A stretch of DNA of 64,000 nucleotides from Blasia pusilla. Taxonomy: Eukaryota > Marchantiophyta > Marchantiopsida > Blasiales. Positions 57,278 to 64,000 of the stretch are shown here, piece after piece. Position numbers and translations under genes: made by a program. The notes beneath the pieces are model-generated. The model did no database searches. It saw only the letters and a program-made list of their open reading frames with translations, and was not told the DNA's origin. The stretch covers positions 14,074,001-14,138,000 of the forward strand of contig CM114273.1 in the NCBI GenBank assembly GCA_050084515.1, given 5' to 3'. Numbering within the stretch: position 1 is the first letter of the stretch; each line of letters begins with the position of its first letter.

Positions 57278-57643
57278 TTCATAGGTGCAGTGATCGAGCG
57301 ACGGCCAGGAGAGATGGCGACCTTAGGATCATTTAGCAGTGCCATCACTTGGCCTAGTGATTTGATTGAGGGACATGTCCATGCATAGGATACTCCCTTT
57401 CCTGACATTTCTATGGAGAGGAGTGTCATGGTAGCCGCATCAGTCCGTGGAGGCGAGGTGCCGCCTTGGGGCTCGACTGAGGAGCTTCGATGTTTAGCCA
57501 TTGACCATGTGCAGACCGCATGGAGCGAGACGTTTGCACTAGAGTTTGACGGGTCAGAGGAACCCCAAGTAGGCAAGAGTGCTGCTATGACCCCTTTGGA
57601 CACCATCCTGATTGTGTGGTGTATCCCAGAGGAGGGTATTCGG

Positions 57644-58580
57644 GTGTTGGATCTCTTTGGAGGGATCAACACTGGGTTAGCTGCAATTGTGCACATTGGA
57701 GTGCGCGTGTAGCAGTACTTGTATGTGGAGATTGATGATGTTGCAAGGCAAGCTTCACTTCACCATGTGGCGCAGTTACGCCTCCATTTTCTCGACTTGT
57801 TGTCTGCGTCCGCCATTCAAGGTTACCAGAGTTCCCTATTGAGGGACATTTCATTGTTGGGGGCGCAGGACTTTGAGTGGGTAGGGACCATAGACTTGGT
57901 CATTGCTGGTTGGCCGTGTTAGGGCCAATCGAGTGCGGGATAAGGTAGCGGGTTAGTTGACACTCGGTCTAGGTTGTTTTGGGAGATGATACGGATCTTG
58001 CGACATTTACAAGAGCATCAACCTCATTCTCCAGCATACATTTTGGAGAATGTGCCAATTTTGGGCGATTCAAGGTCCCGCGTAGTGACAAGTGCACATC
58101 AGGTGCGCGCATGGATCAACCCGACAATGTTGTTAGATGCGGCGAGTGTAGGTTCTAGATCACACCGTCCACGTCTTTGGTGGACCAACTTGGTACCACA
58201 TGAGGTATTGCGGAGGGCTTATGAGAGAGTGGAGCGTCCCTCGAGTCGTTGGTGGATTCTATATTGGATCCGGGCTATTGACCACACGCAGTGAGGCACG
58301 ATGATCGACCGCTGTTGACTGTGGTCAACAGGATTGACATACCATGAGTAGCATTTTCCACATTGGTGAGTTTTCCCGCTTCCTATGCGTTCAAGGAGGC
58401 CGTACCTGGCTTGGTTTGGAATGACCAAGTAAAGAAGTTGGTGGAGCCCAATGCCGATGAGCGAGAGCGAGCGATAGGATTCCCCACAGGAGTGACGGCA
58501 GAACCGTCACTATTAGAGGCATCACGACGTCATGTCTTGGATGAGGCCATGTACGTGAACTGCTTCACATGGATTTTTAG
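57644..58580 (+). pseudogene. Cytosine-5 DNA methyltransferase domain, second copy
   Basis: Same domain and order as on the minus strand. Motif I is VLDLFGGINTGLAA (57644); motif II LYVEIDDVARQ; motif IV AGWPC then a stop (57920-57922) where Gln is expected, then GQSSAG. Next FWEMIRILRHL, motif VI ILENVP, RPRLWWTNL, EPNADERERAIGF and EASRRHVL. All four in-frame stops (57710, 57920, 57941, 58344) fall at positions expected to be Arg or Gln, and each is a transition away. There is little frameshift damage: the domain can be followed end to end. Over an 82-residue stretch it is about 68 percent identical to the other copy. No RT core or integrase remains in this element, so the methyltransferase is its best-kept pol part. 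Confidence 0.9.
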
Positions 58581-58623
58581 CTTAGACAACATGAGGAGGT
58601 ATTTTGACGATTACAGTTATATG

Positions 58624-59043
58624 GGCTGAAGCTACATCCACGCAAGTGCAAGTTCTTCTATGGCCAAATTGAGTACTTGGGTCATACGATATATCCAGGG
58701 GGCCTTGGTGTGCAAAAGACAAAGGTAGAGGCTATTTCATGCATTCCACGCCCTACAGATGTGAGTCGAGTTCGTGCATTCATGGGATTGGCGAACTTCT
58801 ATCGACGATACGTCAAGGGTTTCAGTTCGATTGCGAAGCCGCTAACCTTAATGACCAAGGTGGATCAGGAGTGGTACTGGGGGGATGAGCAAGAGAGAGC
58901 ATTTAAGATGCTCAAGGACAGATTGACGTCCGCGCCCATATTGAGGAGACCGATTAGGGGACGTCTTGTCAAATTGCATACCGATTGGAGCATGTTGGGG
59001 CTTGGAGCCATGCTCACCCAACATGACAATGATAATAGAGAGT
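58624..59043 (+). pseudogene. RT thumb/connection and first part of RNase H
   Basis: Reads KLHPRKCKFFYGQIEYLGHT, RVRAFMGLANFYRRYVKGF, LRRPIRGRL and LHTDWSMLGLGAMLTQHD, matching residues about 255-375 of the minus-strand RT. The palm with the catalytic Asp residues is absent. It ends at the 3' LTR junction. Confidence 0.9.
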
Positions 59044-59551
59044 TGTCACATATTTTAGGATAGATCGATGAGATCTACTAGAGCGCCTTCGTGAGTAGTA
59101 GAGGTCAAGCTTAGTAGGTCGAGGATGTCCTTATGAGGCCCCGGGAAACTTGAGAAAGCAGGTTTCTCCTTCGTTTCGGCTGATTTGGAACCATATTGAG
59201 GAACTTACTATTTTAGGTAAGTACCATTTTGAGTATATGATCGACTTTATAATTTTAGTAAGTGGCCCTTGACCTCCCAAATTAGGTCAAGAGCCAAGGA
59301 GGTGACTTGGGAGCATAGGTTATCATGGAGAGAGTTTGGGAGAGGGGAGGGGTATACCTTGAGAGCTTGAGAGCTCATTCTCTCTTTGTTGAACCTCTTG
59401 GGATGAGGCGGCGGAGCTATGGTCTTGTCTTGTGTGTGTAACCCAAACCTCTCATTAGGAGAGTGGGTTTGGTTTGACATTGAGAGAGACATGTGAGAAT
59501 GCACGCATACAAGAACTATGGTGTTGTGAGAGAGATTAGATCTTATTTTAT
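59044..59551 (+). repeat. 3' LTR (family R)
   Basis: TGTCACATATTTTAGGATAG to 'gatcttatttta'. It directly abuts RNase H coding sequence with no polypurine tract. A tail block to about 59815 is shared with the other copies. Confidence 0.8.
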
Positions 59552-60480
59552 TGGAGATATTTTGGTACTTCTTGTCTCGTTGTTTGGATGCCATGAGTTA
59601 GCATGGAATCGTGCGTGTTTGTGTGTGTGTTCGGTGACAACGATGTATGTTGTGTAGCGATGTGTATGCGCACAAAAATAAAGATGTGATCAGAGATGTG
59701 GATTGTGTTGCAATGCGTATGCACACAATAGTTGTTACATCTTAGTTAGCGGATAAGTTCTATCATGTGGACGACATAGAGAGCCAGCGGACTCTTTGGG
59801 TGGAACTTTTTCATGAGATGTTAGATGAAGTTGGCAAGATGTCCATTTCATCGCGATTTATATATGACAATCCTCCTTTTTTGCTATTTTCGGCCATAAC
59901 CAATAATTTTTGTGCGTAGGTTATCGTTTGGAAGGCCATTTTGGGGGGAAGAGCTTTTGCCTCTACCTAAGAGTATAAGAGAGAGGAATGGCTTTCTCAA
60001 GTTGAGCCTTTGGAGTACCTTTCTTGCTAGGTCTTGGTAGGAACTTGAGTGTTAAAGTCGAGATTCTTTCATGGCAGAAGTGGATACGGGTTGATATGCC
60101 AATGTCAATTTGACATTGGAGTTGGTCATGTTAGTTCCTTCTTAGTAAAGCTTATAATAAATGTTTTATGGTACTTTTTGAAAATCTAATATAAAATTTG
60201 ACCATTTCATTTAAACCATGTTTCTTATATAGTATTTGATGATATTCCTAGTATTTTATAAATCATTATCATACCTATGAATTTATTAATGTGGTAAGTC
60301 ATACAAATAAAATTAAACCAATCGAATCATAGGAAAATGGATGGATGAAGGGAGGTTTGACCAAAAAATGGATAGGTAGAGGGTAGGTGGATGGAGGATG
60401 GAAAATGCATGGATGGAGGACAAAAAAATGAGGAGCAAATGAATATTTTTGATGATGTGTTAATAATTTATTAATGACTC
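59552..60480. other. Gene-free stretch
   Basis: Family R tail to about 59815, then unrecognised AT-rich DNA and a GGAT-rich tract (60340-60430). Confidence 0.5.
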
Positions 60481-60509
60481 GATAGCCCCAATCATTATCG
60501 ATAAATTAT

Positions 60510-62760
60510 TTGGTTTCTATGACTCTCATCAAGTTTCTTTCTTATTATTGTTGGAGCAAAAACATACGGGTTCGTAGAATTCCAAGGAGAAATGGTTGGG
60601 GGTATCTAATTGGTTGCTTATATCTTACTTACCTACATAAATCTATTTCCAATTTCCACAATGTACTTACAAATTACATCCAGAATCATTTTGATCATTG
60701 TATTGTTTGGTATATTAAGCAAATAGATTCAAGTTTTGATAGGTGAAGGAGAAGGTCATTCATTGCGGTTGCTACTTCATCATATTCGAGGGGAAACTAC
60801 GTATGAATACTTGAGAAATGTGCATGAAATACTATATCCAACATTTAAGGAGGCCGCTATTTAAATGGGGCTTCTTGAGAATGGTAGGGAAGTGTTCTCA
60901 TACTTTTAAGAAGCATTGGAAATCCGCACAAGACGAGCGCTACGTCAACTCTTAATTTGCTATTATTCTCGCTTATAACACAACAACTCGATTTGCTCAA
61001 TTATGGAGTCAATTTTTGGTCCCACTCCTAGAAGATATCTTATATCAACAACCTGAGGCAATTCTTGATCCTATTTCCATGATAATAATAATAATTTCCT
61101 AATTTTGCTTTTGGACTTATTTTCCAAATCATGGCCTTTATGTGAAACCAAGGATCCCTCATCTTGCTCCAGATTCTTTAATTATTATCACTGTATTATT
61201 GGAAGTCCCTTACCATTTAAAAGATCAAGAAAAATCCGATTTCGTAGATATGTCTCAAGCGGATTTCCAAGCTTCATCTTTATATTTGTATTTGGAAGCA
61301 AAGGAGCTCCAATATGATCAAGATGACGTACATGAACGAGCTAGGTTAGGAGAGGAAACTTTGAATGATAGACAATTGTTGATTTGGGATTCTATACACA
61401 ATAAACTCAACACCATAATTGCAGATGATAATACTTCTAGTTTAAAATTGTTCTTCATTGACGGGCCCGGTGGAACTAGAAAAACCTTCTTATACAATCT
61501 TCTTCTTGCAAGTGTACAAGGTACTAGAAGCATAGCTAGCTATGCCTCTAACCTCTATCCAAATTTTTAACTCTCATATGCGTTGTTAGCTTCATTATTG
61601 ATTTAAAAGGTTTGGCTTATCATATGGTATGAAGCACCTATAACTCATCGCCATGGATTTGAGGCTGTAAATCAATCCTTTTCAAGATATCATGGGAGCG
61701 GTATCCAAAGTCTTGAAAAATGTTCTGTTTGGTGACAAATTAATAATCTTTGGTGGGGATTTTTTCCAAGTCTTGCCCGTTGTTTGTCATGGAGACTGTC
61801 CAAAAATTATTCAAGCTAAATTAAAGATATCAACTTTATGGTCTCATGTGAGGACAATGAAGCTTACAACGCATATGAGAGTTCAAAATTTGGAAGTGAA
61901 CATGTGTGTACAACAACAAGTTCTTGCAAATTGGTTATTGGAGAGGATCGTGTGCCTTTGGAATCTCGTTTGGGAGAGGATTTTATACAATTTCCAAATG
62001 ATATGTGACAATAGTAAGAAAATAAGTGATTTTGTTGAGATTATCTATGGAAGTGATTATGAAAAGTTTCGTGACATCCACTTTTTAAGAGATATAGAAA
62101 TTCTTACACGGAAAAATCAAGATGTTGATGACATCAATATAGAAGCATATCTTGATTCTATGGAGAGGTAATATTGGTTTTCAAATACTTGTTATGTGAT
62201 TCTCCTCACGAGTTCTTTAATTACATTCTTTAATTACATTGTGCATCAAAACTAAAATCATCCTCTAATATGTTTGTTCTATGGAGGAACGTATTTATCT
62301 TAGTGTTGATTCCATTCCAGATGAGGGAATGAGTTATATCTATCCACAAAATTCTTAATTACGTGCGTACTGTCAAATTTACCACCACATCGTTTGAGCT
62401 TGAAAATTGGTATACCTATCAAGCTTTAACGAAATTTGAACGGTGAGCCAACATAACTCGATTGGTAATTTGTGGATTTATGAAAAAATCATCACAGGCA
62501 AGAGATCAACTCTTTATTCCACGTATCCCATGGATTGCGTTAGACCCAAGTTTATCTTTTGATTTACGTAGATTTCAAGTTTCTATTCATCCCGCTTTTA
62601 CCATGACTATTAATAAATTTCAAGGTCTAACCTTTAAAAAGATAAGAATTTATCTACTTATTTCTTCTCATGGTCAAATTTACGTAACATTCCTAAGAGT
62701 AAGACAAGAAAAATACAATTACTGTCACAATAGGAAATGGTACCTTTGAATTTCATAATG
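60510..62760 (+). pseudogene. Second Helitron helicase relic
   Basis: 60510-60640 matches the SYYCW...IGCLYLTYLH block just before intron 2 of the first Helitron. 61142-61570 has the DFVDMSQADFQ block and Walker A as GPGGTRKT, with Arg for the invariant Gly. 61692-62171 has LIIFGGDFFQVLPVV (Walker B region), THMRVQN and DVDDINIEAY. 62462-62749 has FDLRRFQVSIHPAF, INKFQGLTFKKI and HGQIYVTFLRV. Many stops and frame changes. Rep and N-terminal parts are not found upstream, so this is a 5'-truncated copy. It is diverged from the 18.6 kb gene. Confidence 0.88.
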
Positions 62761-64000
62761 AAATGAAATTCTTCTTATCATATCTTCGTATACCCGTGCA
62801 CCTTAAGTGGAGTTATCGGAATTAAACGATTCTAATTCCAATGTGGAACCCTCGAGCAAAATCTGGAGTTCCAAGTCGGTCCGAAGGTCCTTTAGCTTCC
62901 GTAGTCTCGTAGATAAGCTTGGCATGATTCAAAGATCCTAGATGTATCATGCTACTACCGTGAACTTGCACAGTTATGGGGATGAGTTAGCATTTAGCAC
63001 CAGATTCTTGTTCCAATTTCATTCTTTGAGAGAATGGTGACCTAAGCATTCTCTGAAAGAATCATCCGTTGTCTCTTATCAGCATGGGACAGTGAATGAT
63101 CCATTTACTCATCTGAAAGTTTATGGTTGTTAATACCCGGCCGGGAGTGTTGTTGTGTTTAAGATTATGGCGGGGTGTATGGAGTACGGGGTAACTACCC
63201 GCAATTCAACATCAAGAACAAGTTTTGCTCTGGAGCAAGAAACGTGATCATGCAAGCAAAGAGATGATTTTTGTGGAGCTAACAGTAAGTTATTTGTAGA
63301 AAATTTTGAACGCTATGTCAGGGAGTGACAAAGCGCGCTGCCCAGCGTTTCCAACGAATTCCTTGGGATCCCAAGGAAAACAGATTGAGCAGCATTCTGA
63401 TCAGAAAAGCGAAGCATCGAACGTTGTACCCTTCGTATCTGCTTTATTTCCTAGTCGATAAGCCCATCCCGCATCATATTCTCTTAACGTCTTACTTGGA
63501 AAATAGTAGGCTACCACAATATGTCTATACTATGAAGGCTCTTATTGTCACTTATTGTCAAAGATACCTTCTTTTCCCAAGAAGAGCCTTCATAGTATTC
63601 TCAAAGTCCGTCATCGAAGCCTTTCAAAAAAAGAGAAGGGCCAGTTAATGGGGTTTTCTGCACATCCACCCCCAATTTATAGCTTGTGATTTCATCACCA
63701 TTCGCTGGAGGTTCCAACACCGAGATTCGTCACAACATTAAAAAATCTCCAATATTTCAAAGAATCATATCACATTGTTTCAGTGGCTCCGAAACATCTT
63801 TCCATCGGTGGTGGGCACTCTTAGAAATTAATCATTTTTTAATCTATTGAAAACTGCTCTGAATTCCTTAAATAATTCCTCAAATAATTCCTTCGAATAA
63901 TTTCAGCACCGAGGATCTCAAGATTGAAATTACCATGCATCTATGGGTGGGGCCCGGAAAATCTGGGATTCCTTCGACAACGTCGTCGTTTGAAGGCTTA
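62761..64000. other. Gene-free right end
   Basis: An open frame of 107 codons at 63325-63648 has no recognisable motif and overlaps an inverted repeat. 63840-63905 has four irregular 'aataattcct' units. Nothing else is supported. Confidence 0.45.
63527..63598. repeat. 17-bp perfect inverted repeat
   Basis: Arms 63527-63543 (ATACTATGAAGGCTCTT) and 63582-63598 with a 38-nt loop that contains a short CTTATTGTCA direct repeat. Confidence 0.85.

Larger units (their letters stand above)
52760..59551 (+). mobile_element. Internally deleted Ty3/gypsy element encoding a DNA methyltransferase
   Basis: Family R LTRs at 52760-53281 and 59044-59551 enclose leader, gag, zinc knuckles, protease, methyltransferase and a fragment of RT. 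RT motifs up to and including the catalytic box are missing (about 1 kb lost at 58620 relative to the minus-strand element). Everything after the RNase H start, including integrase and polypurine tract, is missing because the frame runs straight into the 3' LTR at 59044. The LTRs are unrelated to those of the 23.6-33.4 kb element, so this is a second family with the same gene order. Confidence 0.85.

Noticed and set aside
63325-63648. 107-codon open frame near the right end
   Set aside because: No recognisable motif; it overlaps a perfect inverted repeat and short direct repeats, so coding is doubtful.
1-64000. CRISPR arrays, bacterial operons or phage
   Set aside because: Regular spacer-repeat arrays and bacterial gene organisation are absent; introns, retrotransposons and Helitrons show plant nuclear DNA.

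Overview
This is nuclear DNA of a green plant, most likely a land plant. Three things point there: one GT-AG split host gene of a plant-typical family (EF-hand plus TPR protein), Arabidopsis-type telomere units (TTTAGGG), and a surrounding landscape of Ty1/copia, Ty3/gypsy and Helitron remains with initiator-Met primer sites. The species cannot be named from the sequence. Only one host gene is supported; almost everything else recognisable is mobile DNA, much of it nested and decayed.

Layout. 1-5.5 kb holds LTR and leader fragments of a gypsy family (called R here) that recurs at 50.7-54.9 and 59.0-59.6 kb. 5.5-10.8 kb has no gene, only simple repeats, a head-to-head telomeric block and a minisatellite. 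10.8-17.7 kb is a GC-richer island with the two-exon EF-hand/TPR gene (minus strand, 13160-16090). 18.6-33.9 kb is a Helitron Rep/helicase gene with spliceosomal introns. It is interrupted at 23608-33398 by a 9.8 kb minus-strand Ty3/gypsy element, and removing the insert plus one ACATG copy rejoins the helicase sequence. 34.1-37.2 kb is a decayed copia element. 37-43.4 kb is AT-rich and gene-free apart from a solo LTR candidate and a MITE-like element. 43.4-48.9 kb is a complete but mutated copia element (target duplication TAGTT) nested inside a solo LTR of its own family (target duplication AAGCT). 52.8-59.6 kb is a second gypsy element of the unusual type, on the plus strand and internally deleted. 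60.5-62.8 kb is a second Helitron helicase relic.

The main discovery candidate is the pair of gypsy elements. Both carry a DNMT3-like cytosine-5 DNA methyltransferase domain between protease and reverse transcriptase. The order is gag, zinc knuckle, aspartic protease, methyltransferase, RT, RNase H, integrase, and in the minus-strand copy a PHD finger just before the polypurine tract. The two methyltransferases differ at about a third of residues and sit in elements with unrelated LTRs, so the fusion is old and was kept in two lineages. Methyltransferase capture by retrotransposons is known from a charophyte alga and dinoflagellates (de Mendoza and colleagues, 2018, from memory). The association with a PHD finger, an inverted duplication of the integrase region able to fold into a long RNA hairpin, and retention of gag plus methyltransferase in a copy that lost most of RT and all of integrase deserve attention. 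Coding disruptions in these elements are mostly C-to-T or G-to-A nonsense changes, as expected from deamination of methylated cytosine.
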